From assembly GCA_003709165.1 (NCBI GenBank), contig RDRZ01000023.1, positions 1 through 34,767 on the forward strand: a stretch of 34,767 bases of DNA, read 5' to 3'. Both the position numbers and the translations under genes were made by a program. The notes beneath the pieces were generated by a model, which saw nothing but the letters and a program-made list of their open reading frames with translations, did not search any database and had not been told where the DNA came from. The stretch is from Flavobacteriaceae bacterium PRS1 (lineage in GTDB: Bacteria > Bacteroidota > Bacteroidia > Flavobacteriales > Flavobacteriaceae). Positions 8,312 through 16,780 of the stretch are shown here, piece after piece; positions within the stretch are counted from its first letter, which is position 1, and every line of letters begins with the position of its first letter.

Positions 8312-9667
8312 CTATTTCCTTTTATTACGTCTGTTATAATTTTTATCGCCACGTGTTTTAGGTTTTTTATATTTCGCCGCAATCTTAAATTTATAAGAGC
8401 CTCCTAAATTTTCTTTTTTATTCTTGTCTTTCTTTTCATGAAAAGCTGGTCCAGGCGCATCTTCGTTAAATTTTCTTTTTGTAGGATTATGATGCTCTAT
8501 TATTTTCGGAATTTCTTCTTCTATAAGCTCTTTAGAAACTTCCACATCTTCTGGGAAGTCAATTAACGGAATCTGCATTTGCATTAAATCCTCTATAAGC
8601 TGTAAACCTTTTTGTTCTTTTTCGGTTGAAAAAAGTAGTGAATTACCTTCCTTTTCAGCACGTCCACTTCTACCAATTCTGTGCATATAATTTTCAGGAA
8701 AATCTGGCGTATCAAAATTTATAACATGACTAATATTGTCAATATCCAATCCACGAGCCATAACATCTGTAGCAATTAAAATACGATTTTCTCCTCCTCT
8801 GAATTGCTCAATACTTCGCAATCTGTAGTTTTGTGTTTTGTTAGAATGTATCACGCAACATTCGTCATTAAAAATGATTTCTAAATCTTCAAACAATCGG
8901 TCTGCCATACGTTTAAAAGCAACAAAAATCAGCACTTTATTAAATGTTTCTTTATCTTGAAGTAAATGATTTGTCAAATTTACTTTGGTATGATAATTAG
9001 GAACATTATAGCGTTGTTGTGCAATATTATCTAAAGGTGTTCCAGATGCAGCTACCGAAATGCGTATCGGATTTACAAAAAAAGTGTTAATTATAGCATC
9101 AACATCGTAAGTCATCGTTGCCGAAAACATAATGTTTTGCCTGCGTTGTGGAAGAATATCGAAAATATTTATTATCTGATGTCTAAATCCGAGGTCTAAC
9201 ATCACATCTACTTCATCTATCACCAACTTCTGAATAGATTTTAATTGAAGCACATGACTAACAGCAAGATCGTACAAGCGTCCAGTTGTCGCAACTAAAA
9301 TATCTAAACCTTCAACAACTGCTTGTTTTTGAGTATTAATATTAGTGCCTCCATAAACTCCAAGCACTCTCACATTAATATATTTAGTTAACTTTTTAAT
9401 CTCGTCAACAACTTGTACAACCAATTCTCGTGTTGGGACTAATATTAAAACTCTTGGATTTTGTTGTTGTGAAAAATGTAAATTCTTCAAAATAGGCAAC
9501 ATATATGCAAAGGTTTTTCCAGTTCCTGTTTGTGCAATACCAACAACATCTTTACCAGAACCAATAACATTAAAAGATTTTTCCTGAATTGGAGTAGGAG
9601 TTGTTAGCCCTAAATCGTCTAAAGCGTTGTATAATGGTGTGTTTAAGTTTAAATCTTGAAAAGTCAT
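8312..9667 (-). CDS. DEAD-box-type RNA helicase (RhlE-like) with a DEVD motif
   Basis: An ATP-dependent RNA helicase of 451 aa. The two RecA domains are complete: Q motif with F3 and PTPIQ (24-28), Walker A AQTGTGKT (45-52), PTREL (78-82), TTGR in motif Ib (127-130), motif II DEVD (151-154) in place of DEAD, SAT (182-184), ARGLDID (304-310) and HRIGRSGR (329-336). The tail from about 400 is rich in Lys and Arg and disordered, as in RhlE-type helicases involved in ribosome assembly or RNA turnover. The start at 9667 (MTFQDLNLNTP) gives the normal N-terminus; an open frame continues to 9763 but that stretch runs through dispersed repeats and carries no helicase sequence. DEVD still retains the catalytic D-E pair. 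Confidence 0.93.
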   Translation of the reverse strand: MTFQDLNLNTPLYNALDDLGLTTPTPIQEKSFNVIGSGKDVVGIAQTGTGKTFAYMLPILKNLHFSQQQNPRVLILVPTRELVVQVVDEIKKLTKYINVRVLGVYGGTNINTQKQAVVEGLDILVATTGRLYDLAVSHVLQLKSIQKLVIDEVDVMLDLGFRHQIINIFDILPQRRQNIMFSATMTYDVDAIINTFFVNPIRISVAASGTPLDNIAQQRYNVPNYHTKVNLTNHLLQDKETFNKVLIFVAFKRMADRLFEDLEIIFNDECCVIHSNKTQNYRLRSIEQFRGGENRILIATDVMARGLDIDNISHVINFDTPDFPENYMHRIGRSGRAEKEGNSLLFSTEKEQKGLQLIEDLMQMQIPLIDFPEDVEVSKELIEEEIPKIIEHHNPTKRKFNEDAPGPAFHEKKDKNKKENLGGSYKFKIAAKYKKPKTRGDKNYNRRNKRK

Positions 9668-9686
9668 ATTTATTTTCTGCCATTTA

Positions 9687-9705
9687 TACTGAACTTGTTT
9701 CAGTA
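9687..9705. repeat. Short palindrome TACTGAA-cttgt-TTCAGTA
   Basis: A perfect 7-base inverted repeat with a 5-base loop in the leader of the helicase gene, about 20 bases before its start codon. It falls in the false N-terminal extension of that reading frame. Confidence 0.5.
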
Positions 9706-9732
9706 AAGCAGAAATCTTTTTATAATTAATAG

Positions 9733-9740
9733 GCAAAGAT
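9733..9740 (-). promoter_or_regulatory. Candidate flavobacterial -7 box TATCTTTG
   Basis: The minus strand reads TATCTTTG, an exact match to the Bacteroidota -7 consensus TAnnTTTG, 66 bases upstream of the helicase start. A convincing TTG at -33 was not found, so this rests on one box. Confidence 0.4.
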
Positions 9741-9761
9741 AAATGAATAATCCAATTTGTC

Positions 9762-9798
9762 ATTCCTGCGAATCCTGATAATTATCGGGAAGGAATCT
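9762..9798. repeat. TTCCTGCGAA/GGAATCT palindromic repeat, copy 1
   Basis: ATTCCTGCGAATCCTGATAA followed by TTATCGGGAAGGAATCT. The ends ATTCC and GGAAT are inverted, and the centre TGATAATTATCG is near-palindromic. The same unit, expanded, is at 16582-16633. A decayed relative (GTCATTTCTGCGAAAGCATG) begins at 14293. Confidence 0.65.
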
Positions 9799-9873
9799 TT
9801 TTAATTGAAGTTAAAAATATTTATCCTTCATATCAATATTAAATTTCGGTAATTTGCCTCTAATATTTTCCGA

Positions 9874-11166
9874 TTGAGAACAACTCAAATTCATAAGATC
9901 TTAAATGCTGAAGAATTCAAACAGCAAATACTTAATTGGGCACAACAATTTAACGATGTAGTTTGGTTGGATTCAAATAATTATCTTCAGAAATATTCCA
10001 ATTACGATGCAATTTTAGCTGTTGATGCATTTACAAGTATTCTAACCGATTGTCAAAATGCTTTCGATAAATTAAAAGAATACCAATCTATTACTAACGA
10101 TTGGATTTTTGGCTATCTCACTTACGATTTAAAGAATGATATTGAAGATTTACAATCTAATAATTATGATGGTTTGCAATTTCTAGACCTTTATTTTTTC
10201 CAGCCAAAGAAGCTGTTTTTATTTAAAGGAAATACTGTTGAAGTTCAATATTTACATGATGTTGATGATGAAATTGAAACAGACTTGCAGGCAATTAGAG
10301 GATCTAATAATCTAAGCATCAAACAGTCTAATAATCCAATTAAAATCAAACTCCGAATTCACAAAGACGAATATTTTGAAAAAGTAAATACAATATTGCA
10401 ACATATTCATCGTGGCGATATATACGAAGCAAATTTTTGTCAGGAATTTTATGCTGAAAATACATTAATTAATCCGTTAGAAACTTATTTAAAGCTCAAT
10501 TCTATTTCCAAACCACCATTTGCAACATTTTTAAAACTCAATAATAAATATTTGCTATCTGCCTCTCCAGAACGTTATTTAAAAAAAGAAGGCAGCACTA
10601 TTATTTCCCAACCTATTAAGGGAACAGCAAAACGGTCAGAAAATTTAGAAGAAGACAAAAAGCTAAAACAAGACCTATTTAAAGACAAAAAAGAGCGAAG
10701 CGAAAATATTATGATTGTAGATTTAGTACGCAACGATTTAGCCAAAACAGCTGTAAGTGGAAGCGTAAAAGTTCAGGAATTATGCAAAATTTATTCATAC
10801 AAGCAAGTACATCAAATGATTTCGACTGTGGTTTCAAAAGTTGATGAATCTGTGCATTCTGTTGATGTTTTGAGAACTACGTTTCCCATGGGAAGTATGA
10901 CAGGAGCCCCAAAAATTTCAGCAATGCAAATTATTGAAGTGTTAGAAGAAACAAAGCGAGGCTTGTATTCTGGAGCAGTTGGTTATTTTGAACCCAATGG
11001 TAACTTCGATTTTAATGTTGTGATACGCGGTATTTTATATAATGAAACTAAACAATATGTATCATATTCAGTTGGTGGAGCTATAACAGCAAAAAGCGAC
11101 TCTTTAAAAGAATACGAAGAGTGTTTAATAAAAGCAAAAGCAATGCGTGAAGTTTTGGAGAATTAG
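9874..11166 (+). CDS. pabB: Aminodeoxychorismate synthase component I (PabB)
   Basis: A cytoplasmic chorismate-utilising enzyme (430 aa) that would make 4-amino-4-deoxychorismate for folate synthesis. The catalytic domain has SASPERYL (229-236), PIKGT (247-251), VDLVRNDL (282-289), the MGSMTGAPK loop (339-347) and GGAIT (401-405). K249 in PIKGT is the mark of PabB; anthranilate synthase TrpE has PIAGT, so PabB is preferred, although flavobacterial members are often labelled only as anthranilate synthase component I family. The start is TTG at 9874; no in-frame ATG lies near it and the N-terminal strand-helix region begins there. tilS follows on the same strand after a 141-base repeat-containing spacer. 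Confidence 0.85.
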   Translation: MRTTQIHKILNAEEFKQQILNWAQQFNDVVWLDSNNYLQKYSNYDAILAVDAFTSILTDCQNAFDKLKEYQSITNDWIFGYLTYDLKNDIEDLQSNNYDGLQFLDLYFFQPKKLFLFKGNTVEVQYLHDVDDEIETDLQAIRGSNNLSIKQSNNPIKIKLRIHKDEYFEKVNTILQHIHRGDIYEANFCQEFYAENTLINPLETYLKLNSISKPPFATFLKLNNKYLLSASPERYLKKEGSTIISQPIKGTAKRSENLEEDKKLKQDLFKDKKERSENIMIVDLVRNDLAKTAVSGSVKVQELCKIYSYKQVHQMISTVVSKVDESVHSVDVLRTTFPMGSMTGAPKISAMQIIEVLEETKRGLYSGAVGYFEPNGNFDFNVVIRGILYNETKQYVSYSVGGAITAKSDSLKEYEECLIKAKAMREVLEN

Positions 11167-11290
11167 TGTTAAGTCTTCAGTTTCCAGTATTCTGTCGTAG
11201 TTTGCAGTAATCACTTTGCATCTTTGCTACTTTGTGAGAATAAAACAAACAAATACTTCGTGTAAATTCGTGAATTAGTGTCTGAAAATA
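11167..11290. repeat. Composite of degraded dispersed repeats between pabB and tilS
   Basis: The spacer contains CAGTTTCCAGTATTCTG and GTTTGCAGTAATCAC (CAGT-type units as at 25667), CTTTGCATCTTTGCTACTTT (as in the 16689-16765 repeat), and CGTGTAAATTCGTGAATTAG. It looks like stacked repeat debris rather than unique sequence; no gene is visible. Confidence 0.4.
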
Positions 11291-11295
11291 AATAC

Positions 11296-11303
11296 TAACT
11301 TTG
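11296..11303 (+). promoter_or_regulatory. Candidate -7 box TAACTTTG at the tilS start
   Basis: TAACTTTG matches TAnnTTTG exactly and ends five bases before the GTG start of tilS. If used, transcription would begin at or within a base or two of the start codon, giving a leaderless or nearly leaderless mRNA. No clear -33 TTG was found. Confidence 0.45.
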
Positions 11304-11307
11304 AAAC

Positions 11308-12630
11308 GTGTTAGAAAAATTCCAAAAACATATCAACAAAAACCTTAATTTCCTTAAAGAAAGCAAACTTCTCATTGCTATTTCCGGAGGATTAGACAGT
11401 GTGGTTCTAACACATTTATGTCATAAATTAAAATTGGATTTTGCTTTAGCACATTGTAACTTTAATTTAAGAGGAAAAGAGAGCGATGCTGATGAGAGCT
11501 TTGTATTACAACTTGCTAAAGATTTGAATAAGGAATGCTTTATTGAATGTTTTGACACCTTGGCTTATGCTCAAGAGAATAAATTATCAATTCAAATGGC
11601 AGCTCGTGAGTTGCGTTATAATTGGTTTAACGAGTTGGCAGAACAGTTACAATTTGATTATATTTTAACAGCACATCATGCCGATGATAATCTGGAAACC
11701 TTTTTAATTAACCTTTCAAGAGGAACTGGAATTGAAGGATTAACGGGAATTCCTGAAATAAATGAAAATGTTGTTCGTCCTCTATTACCATTTTCAAGAG
11801 AAGATATTGAGCAATACGCTAGAGCGGAAAATTTGCATTGGAGAGAAGATAATAGCAATGCTTCTACTAAATATTTACGCAATAAATTGCGACTCGAGGT
11901 TATTCCTAAGTTTAAGGAAGTAAATCCTCAATTGCTTCAAAATTTCAATAAAACTATTGCGCATTTACAAGACTCTAAAGTTATTATTGACGATAGGATT
12001 GATGCCATTTCTAATCAGGTTATTGAAGATATTAATGACGATAATATGAATTTCAATATTGCTGAAATCGTTAAATTATCCAATCCAAAAGCCTATTTAT
12101 ACGAACTTTTAAAAGACTATAATTTTACGCAGTGGAATGATATTTATGATTTATTAGAAGCACAATCAGGAAAATACGTAGTGTCAGCAACCCATCGTTT
12201 AATTAAAGATAGAGGTTGTTTATTGTTATCTCAATTAAACAAAAATGTCCACTCGAGCGCAGTCGAGAGCTATTTAATTGAAGAAAGCACAAAACAATTT
12301 AAAACACCTTTAGGAACATTATTTTTAGAAACAACTAAACAACTAAACAAATTAAACGCATCAACTATTTATGTAGATAAAGAAGTATTAAAATTTCCGT
12401 TAACAGTGAGACAATGGCAAGAAGGCGATTATTTTTATCCGTTTGGAATGAAAGGAAAAAAAAAATTAAGCAAGTTTTTTAAAGACGAAAAATTATCTTT
12501 AATTGAAAAAGAAAATGTGTTGTTGTTATGTTCAGGAGATGATATTGTTTGGGTAATTAACAGAAGACCAGACGACCGTTTTAAAGTTACAGAAAGCACA
12601 AAAAAAATTTTAAAAATAATACTTAAATAA
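11308..12630 (+). CDS. tilS: tRNA(Ile)-lysidine synthase
   Basis: TilS modifies C34 of the tRNA-Ile(CAU) anticodon to lysidine with ATP and lysine, so AUA is read as Ile. The N-type ATP pyrophosphatase P-loop SGGLDS is at 26-31, followed by [15 protein letters not shown] (about 51-65), [20 protein letters not shown] and GLTGIP, all characteristic. A C-terminal TilS domain (about 355-440) includes [20 protein letters not shown]. The start codon is GTG. An oddity is the palindromic repeat CTCGAGCGCAGTCGAG inside the gene, encoding HSSAVES (315-321) in the linker between domains. Length 440 aa is normal. pabB precedes it, a common flavobacterial order. Confidence 0.95.
   Translation: MLEKFQKHINKNLNFLKESKLLIAISGGLDSVVLTHLCHKLKLDFALAHCNFNLRGKESDADESFVLQLAKDLNKECFIECFDTLAYAQENKLSIQMAARELRYNWFNELAEQLQFDYILTAHHADDNLETFLINLSRGTGIEGLTGIPEINENVVRPLLPFSREDIEQYARAENLHWREDNSNASTKYLRNKLRLEVIPKFKEVNPQLLQNFNKTIAHLQDSKVIIDDRIDAISNQVIEDINDDNMNFNIAEIVKLSNPKAYLYELLKDYNFTQWNDIYDLLEAQSGKYVVSATHRLIKDRGCLLLSQLNKNVHSSAVESYLIEESTKQFKTPLGTLFLETTKQLNKLNASTIYVDKEVLKFPLTVRQWQEGDYFYPFGMKGKKKLSKFFKDEKLSLIEKENVLLLCSGDDIVWVINRRPDDRFKVTESTKKILKIILK
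12252..12269. repeat. CTCGAGCGCAGTCGAG palindromic repeat inside tilS
   Basis: CTCGAGCGCAGTCGAGAG lies in the tilS reading frame. The same unit occurs in spacer DNA at 23259-23274 (as its reverse complement) and 23315-23329. The arms TCGA/CTCGA pair around a GCGCAG core. Confidence 0.8.
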
Positions 12631-12635
12631 ATTCT

Positions 12636-12670
12636 TTCCCTTTGGAGAGATGTCCGAAGGACAGAATGGG
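12636..12670. repeat. CCCTTTGG / GTCCGAAGGAC repeat, copy 1
   Basis: The spacer between tilS and the adenine deaminase gene consists of TTCCCTTTGGAGAGATGTCC followed by GAAGGACAGAATGGG. The second half is the palindrome GTCC-gaa-GGAC. The matching copy is at 25729-25767. It contains an ATG (12650) in frame with the deaminase. Confidence 0.75.
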
Positions 12671-14290
12671 ATGAAACTACAAGGCAAAATAGTCGATATA
12701 CAAAGCAAGCGTATTTACAAAGGAGAAATCACAGTTGTTGATGGAAAGATTACTTCAATTGTAGAAAAAGAACACGATGTAGAACACTACATTCTTCCGG
12801 GTTTTATAGATGCGCATATTCATATCGAAAGCTCAATGTTAGTGCCAAGTGAGTTTGCCCGTTTGGCTGTAAAACATGGCACTGTAGCCACTGTTTCCGA
12901 TCCTCATGAAATTGCAAATGTGCTTGGAGTAGAAGGCGTAGAGTTCATGATTGATAACGGAAAAAAAGTACCCTTCAAATTTAATTTTGGTGCACCTTCC
13001 TGCGTACCTGCAACAAGTTTTGAATCGGCTGGAGCAACTATTGATTCTGAAGGTATAAAAGAACTTCTTAAAAATCCAGATATTAAATATCTCGCCGAAA
13101 TGATGAATTATCCAGGTGTGCTGTTCGATGACGAAGAAGTGTTAAAAAAAATTGCTTGGGCAAAATATTATAATAAGCCTGTAGATGGTCACGCTCCGGG
13201 ATTAAGAGGAGATGATGTTACCAAATATATTAATGCAGGGATTTCTACAGACCATGAATGTTTTACCTACGAAGAAGGGTTAGAGAAGTTACAGAAAGGC
13301 ATGAAAATCTTAATTCGAGAAGGTTCTGCTGCTAAAAATTTTGAAGCTCTTATCGATTTACTTCCAGAGCATTTTGAAAATATGATGTTTTGTAGTGACG
13401 ATAAACATCCAGATGATTTATTAGTAATCCATATCAATAATTTATGTGCACGTGCAATTGCTAAAGGAATGGATATTTTTAAAACCCTTCAAATGGCTTG
13501 CATCAATCCTGTGAAACATTATAACCTCGCTGTTGGTGTATTGCAAGAAGGCGATTTTGCAGATTTTACAGTAGTTGAAGACTTAACAAATTTTAAAGCA
13601 TTGCAAACATACATTAATGGTGAATTAGTATTTGATAATGGAATATCTCTAATTAAATCTGTTCCTTTTGAAATTCTGAATAATTTCCACACTAATAAAA
13701 AACAAGTCTCAGATTTTAGGTTTGAATCGTCTGCCAAACAAATTCGCGTTATTGAAGCTTTAGAAGGGCAATTAGTAACCAACCAACTTATCGTTAACGC
13801 TTCAAATTTTAATGGAAATTTAGTTTCAGATGTTGATAAAGACATTTTAAAAATAACAGTTGTTAATCGTTATAATAACCAGAAGCCATCTATTGCGTTC
13901 ATAAATAATTTTGGATTAAAAGAAGGTGCCATTGCTTCTTCTGTTGGTCACGACTCGCATAACATTATTGCAGTTGGTGTTTCAGATGAAGCTATTTGTA
14001 AAGCTGTTAATTTAATTATTGAAAATAAAGGCGGAATCTGTGCTGTTTCTAATTCAGAAGAAAAAGTCGTTTCGCTTCCTGTTGCCGGAATTATGAGTGA
14101 TAAAGATGGCGAAACTATTGGCAAACAATACGCACAATTAGACAAAATGGCAAAACAAATGGGAAGTACACTTCACGCGCCTTATATGACGCTTTCGTTT
14201 ATGGCTTTATTGGTGATTCCTTCGTTAAAATTAAGCGATAAAGGATTGTTTGACGGTACTAATTTCAAGTTTACTTCTTTAGAGGTTTAA
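12671..14290 (+). CDS. ade: Adenine deaminase
   Basis: Converts adenine to hypoxanthine and ammonia in purine salvage. It belongs to the Ade branch of the amidohydrolase superfamily: metal site H49-I-H51 in [12 protein letters not shown], then [12 protein letters not shown] (76-87), GHAPGLRG, the [11 protein letters not shown] segment in mid-protein, and the Ade-specific C-terminal domain ending with [20 protein letters not shown]. From ATG 12671 the protein has 539 aa, the normal size. An in-frame ATG at 12650 would add MSEGQNG, but those codons are simply the repeat at 12636-12670, so the downstream start is preferred. It lies 40 bases after tilS and may be read from the same transcript; it sits close to the pyrimidine catabolism genes without being part of that pathway. 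Confidence 0.93.
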   Translation: MKLQGKIVDIQSKRIYKGEITVVDGKITSIVEKEHDVEHYILPGFIDAHIHIESSMLVPSEFARLAVKHGTVATVSDPHEIANVLGVEGVEFMIDNGKKVPFKFNFGAPSCVPATSFESAGATIDSEGIKELLKNPDIKYLAEMMNYPGVLFDDEEVLKKIAWAKYYNKPVDGHAPGLRGDDVTKYINAGISTDHECFTYEEGLEKLQKGMKILIREGSAAKNFEALIDLLPEHFENMMFCSDDKHPDDLLVIHINNLCARAIAKGMDIFKTLQMACINPVKHYNLAVGVLQEGDFADFTVVEDLTNFKALQTYINGELVFDNGISLIKSVPFEILNNFHTNKKQVSDFRFESSAKQIRVIEALEGQLVTNQLIVNASNFNGNLVSDVDKDILKITVVNRYNNQKPSIAFINNFGLKEGAIASSVGHDSHNIIAVGVSDEAICKAVNLIIENKGGICAVSNSEEKVVSLPVAGIMSDKDGETIGKQYAQLDKMAKQMGSTLHAPYMTLSFMALLVIPSLKLSDKGLFDGTNFKFTSLEV

Positions 14291-14498
14291 ATTGTCATTT
14301 CTGCGAAAGCATGAGTCTGTGTTTTTTTACTTAATTTCAATAAAGGTTTCTAAAAAACACGTAGGAAAAGTAAGATTTGTTAACAACTTTCAGTTTTCAA
14401 CAAATTATTTTGTGCAAAAATTCTAATTAAAATGAGGGTTTGGGTTTTTAAATTCTTCTAATTTTATTCGAAATAAATTTACACCTGTCAAAGGATTT

Positions 14499-14855
14499 AT
14501 GAGTGATAATTCAGACGATATATTAAAGCAATATCTAAAGGATAATCCAAACTTTGAAGAAGACTATGGAAGGTTTAATATTGCTTTTAATGATATAAAG
14601 GCATCGTTAAATCATGGTCTATATTTAAAAACTATTGATGAAACAATTCCAATTCGTTTAATAAACATAATGGTTGAGCGAATGAATGAGATAAAAGAAT
14701 ATAAAATATCAAAATATGGAATGTATAGAGATAGTGAGGATTATTTAACTAAAACAGATTGGTTTTTTAAATTAGCAAATGACAAACAATTTAAAATAAG
14801 GTTTGATTTTTATAACAATATCATTTTAAATATTCATGATGCTTTTTATAGGTAA
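14499..14855 (+). CDS. Small hypothetical protein
   Basis: I do not recognise this protein. It is 118 aa, soluble by composition, without a signal peptide or membrane segment, rich in Asp, Asn, Ile and Lys, and probably mostly helical (for example RLINIMVERMNEIKEYKISK). The start ATG follows AAAGGATTT, which could serve as a weak ribosome-binding site. It is separated by 208 bases from adenine deaminase and by 241 bases from the pyrimidine cluster, with its own AT-rich flanks, so it is probably transcribed alone. Codon use resembles the surroundings. It may be a lineage-specific gene. Confidence 0.55.
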   Translation: MSDNSDDILKQYLKDNPNFEEDYGRFNIAFNDIKASLNHGLYLKTIDETIPIRLINIMVERMNEIKEYKISKYGMYRDSEDYLTKTDWFFKLANDKQFKIRFDFYNNIILNIHDAFYR

Positions 14856-15009
14856 AAATACTGCTTCAGACAGTAGAATTGACATTGAATCCGAACCGAA
14901 AAATGGCAAACAGAATAGCACAGCTCCTCTGCAAAGCAATATCTTATTACAAATATATAAATTCTGTATTATTCACTTATCAATAAAGATTAAAATCATA
15001 TATATTTCA

Positions 15010-15017
15010 TATATTTG
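15010..15017 (+). promoter_or_regulatory. Candidate -7 box TATATTTG for the pyrimidine cluster
   Basis: TATATTTG fits TAnnTTTG exactly, 79 bases before the mmsA start, with a near-match TATATTTC just upstream (15001-15008). Transcription would begin around 15021, directly before the inverted repeat at 15036-15058. No -33 TTG is obvious. Confidence 0.4.
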
Positions 15018-15035
15018 AGTTAGAATACAATTAGA

Positions 15036-15058
15036 AATTATCAACTAAAATGATAATT
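15036..15058. promoter_or_regulatory. Perfect inverted repeat AATTATCA-n7-TGATAATT (possible operator)
   Basis: Eight-base arms separated by ACTAAAA, lying between the candidate promoter and the mmsA ATG (15097). Its size and symmetry suit a dimeric repressor site; a leader RNA hairpin is the alternative, although the stem is AT-rich. No regulator gene lies in the cluster. Confidence 0.45.
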
Positions 15059-15096
15059 GATTAGTGTATTCTTTTTTGTCTAAAAAAATAATTATA

Positions 15097-16578
15097 ATGA
15101 ATCTAACAGCAGAACTTTCCGAAGTTAAAAATTATATAAATGGTCAATTCGTCCAATCAATTATCGGGAGAAATGATCTATCGTCTATGGATGTCATAAG
15201 CCCAATAGATGGAAGCGTTATTTCTACATTACCACTTTCAACATATAGTGATGTTGACAAAGCGGTACTAGCTGCAAAAAAAGCATTTCCCAGTTGGTCA
15301 GGAATGACACTTAAAGATCGTGTTCAAATCTTTTTTAAATATAGAACACTTCTCGAAAAGCACATTGACGAACTTACAAAATTAGTACAACTCGAAAATG
15401 GTAAAACCTATGGAGAAGCCAAAGCCGAAGTTGATAAAAGTATAGAACTCTGTGAGTTTGCAGTTTCTATGCCACAAATAGTTGTTAACGAAGTGCAGGA
15501 AGTAAGTAAAGGGGTTGAGTGTAGAATCGAACGTAAACCACTTGGAGTTGTAGCTTCGATTACACCTTTTAATTTCCCTAATATGGTACCACATTGGACG
15601 ATGCCAAATGCTTTAGTATTGGGAAATACTATGGTTATGAAACCCTCTGAAATTGTGCCTTTAAGTACAGTGCGAATGGCAGAATTGTTGAAAGAAGCTG
15701 GACTTCCCGATGGCGTTTTTAATATTGTAAATGGAGCAAGAGAAGTTGTTGAGGCAATATGTGACCATCCAGATATCAAGGCAGTTTCGTTTGTTGGTTC
15801 TACCAAAGTGGCAAAAATTGTTTATAAACGTGCAACTTCATCATTAAAACGATGTGTAGCACTTGGTGGCGCAAAAAATCACTTGTTGGTTTTTCCAGAT
15901 GCCAACCCGGAAATGACAGCCTCTAACGTTGTGGCTTCAATGTCTGGTTGTGCAGGTCAGCGTTGTATGGCAGCTTCAGTTATGGTTGGTGTGGATAAAA
16001 TTCAGCACATTATAGATAGAATGGTGGAGGAAGCTAAAAAATTAGTCCCAGGCAAGAATTTAGGTTCGGTAATTAGTGCAGTTGCAAAAGAGCGCATTGA
16101 AAATTATATCGCTGAAGCGGAAAAAGATGGTGCTAAAATTTTACTTGATGGAAGAAATACAACTGTCGAAGGAAAAGAAGGCGGATTTTACGTCGGACCT
16201 ACAATTATAGATTATGTTACGACTGATATGTCAGTAGCCCGAGAAGAAATTTTCGGTCCGGTAATTTCAATTATACGAGCTAAAGATTTAGATGAAGCCA
16301 TAGAAATCGAAAATGGTTCTAATTATGGTAATGCTGCTGCAGTGTTTACACAAAGCGGAGGGTTAGCAAAACAAGTTATGGATCGTGCAAGCGCAGGAAT
16401 GATTGGTGTAAATATTGGAGTTCCTGTACCAAGAGAACCTTTTTCTTTTGGTGGTTGGAACGAATCAAAATTTGGAGTTGGCGATATTACAGGACGAAGC
16501 TCTATCGAATTCTGGACACAATGTAAAAAAACAACCATCAAATGGAACCCGGAAGCACAAACCAATTGGATGAGTTAA
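15097..16578 (+). CDS. mmsA: CoA-acylating (methyl)malonate-semialdehyde dehydrogenase
   Basis: Oxidises malonate semialdehyde or methylmalonate semialdehyde with NAD+ and CoA to acetyl-CoA or propionyl-CoA plus CO2, the last step of reductive pyrimidine catabolism. It is an ALDH-fold enzyme of 493 aa from this start. Visible features are ITPFNFPNMVPHWTMP, KPSE, the FVGSTKVAK NAD loop (about 232-240), GGAKNH in place of the ELGGKS of ordinary ALDHs (the MmsA hallmark), and the catalytic C290 in CAGQRCMA. An in-frame GTG at 15064 would add 11 residues without family similarity, so ATG 15097 is chosen. It is the first gene of the cluster and follows a promoter-like box and a perfect inverted repeat. 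Valine catabolism is the alternative role, but the neighbours favour pyrimidines. Confidence 0.9.
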   Translation: MNLTAELSEVKNYINGQFVQSIIGRNDLSSMDVISPIDGSVISTLPLSTYSDVDKAVLAAKKAFPSWSGMTLKDRVQIFFKYRTLLEKHIDELTKLVQLENGKTYGEAKAEVDKSIELCEFAVSMPQIVVNEVQEVSKGVECRIERKPLGVVASITPFNFPNMVPHWTMPNALVLGNTMVMKPSEIVPLSTVRMAELLKEAGLPDGVFNIVNGAREVVEAICDHPDIKAVSFVGSTKVAKIVYKRATSSLKRCVALGGAKNHLLVFPDANPEMTASNVVASMSGCAGQRCMAASVMVGVDKIQHIIDRMVEEAKKLVPGKNLGSVISAVAKERIENYIAEAEKDGAKILLDGRNTTVEGKEGGFYVGPTIIDYVTTDMSVAREEIFGPVISIIRAKDLDEAIEIENGSNYGNAAAVFTQSGGLAKQVMDRASAGMIGVNIGVPVPREPFSFGGWNESKFGVGDITGRSSIEFWTQCKKTTIKWNPEAQTNWMS

Positions 16579-16581
16579 CAA

Positions 16582-16633
16582 ATTCCTGCGAATCCCGTCC
16601 CGATAATTATCGGGAGCTATCGGGAAGGAATCT
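16582..16633. repeat. TTCCTGCGAA/GGAATCT palindromic repeat, copy 2
   Basis: An enlarged copy of the unit at 9762-9798, beginning ATTCCTGCGAATCCCG and ending CGGGAAGGAATCT. It contains the perfect 16-base palindrome CCCGATAATTATCGGG (16599-16614). It starts three bases after the mmsA stop codon. Confidence 0.75.
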
Positions 16634-16688
16634 CATAAAATAAAACTAAATGTTGAAATTGAAATAAGCTCAACAACAATAAGTTATA

Positions 16689-16765
16689 ACACTGAGAAAC
16701 ACAAAGAATACACAGAGTTTCACAAAGAAAAACTTTGCGCCTTTTTTTGCGTCTTAGCGAGATAA
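16689..16765. repeat. ACACTGAGAAACACAAAG dispersed repeat
   Basis: ACACTGAGAAACACAAAG, then ATACACAGAGTTTCACAAAG, then a hairpin CAAAG-aaaaa-CTTTG and GCGTCTTAGCGAGAT. This composition is typical of Bacteroidota interspersed repeats. With the preceding unit it fills most of the 202-base mmsA-transaminase spacer. Confidence 0.5.
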
Positions 16766-16780
16766 AATAAAACTAACTAA

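Noticed and set aside
9668-9763. N-terminal extension of the RNA helicase
   Set aside because: Made of dispersed repeat DNA (TACTGAA...TTCAGTA, TTCCTGCGAA); the family N-terminus begins at 9667.
9874-11166. TrpE (anthranilate synthase)
   Set aside because: The PIKGT motif and absence of trp genes nearby favour PabB.
13519-13845. Minus-strand ORFs inside ade, mmsA, preA and other genes
   Set aside because: Antisense shadows of strongly identified plus-strand enzymes, without domains or signals of their own.
14836-15018. 60-codon plus-strand ORF between the small hypothetical gene and mmsA
   Set aside because: Overlaps the end of the preceding gene, has no recognisable domain, low-complexity C-terminus and covers the AT-rich promoter region.
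15064-15096. GTG start 11 codons upstream of mmsA
   Set aside because: The added residues have no family similarity and the ATG at 15097 fits the usual N-terminus.
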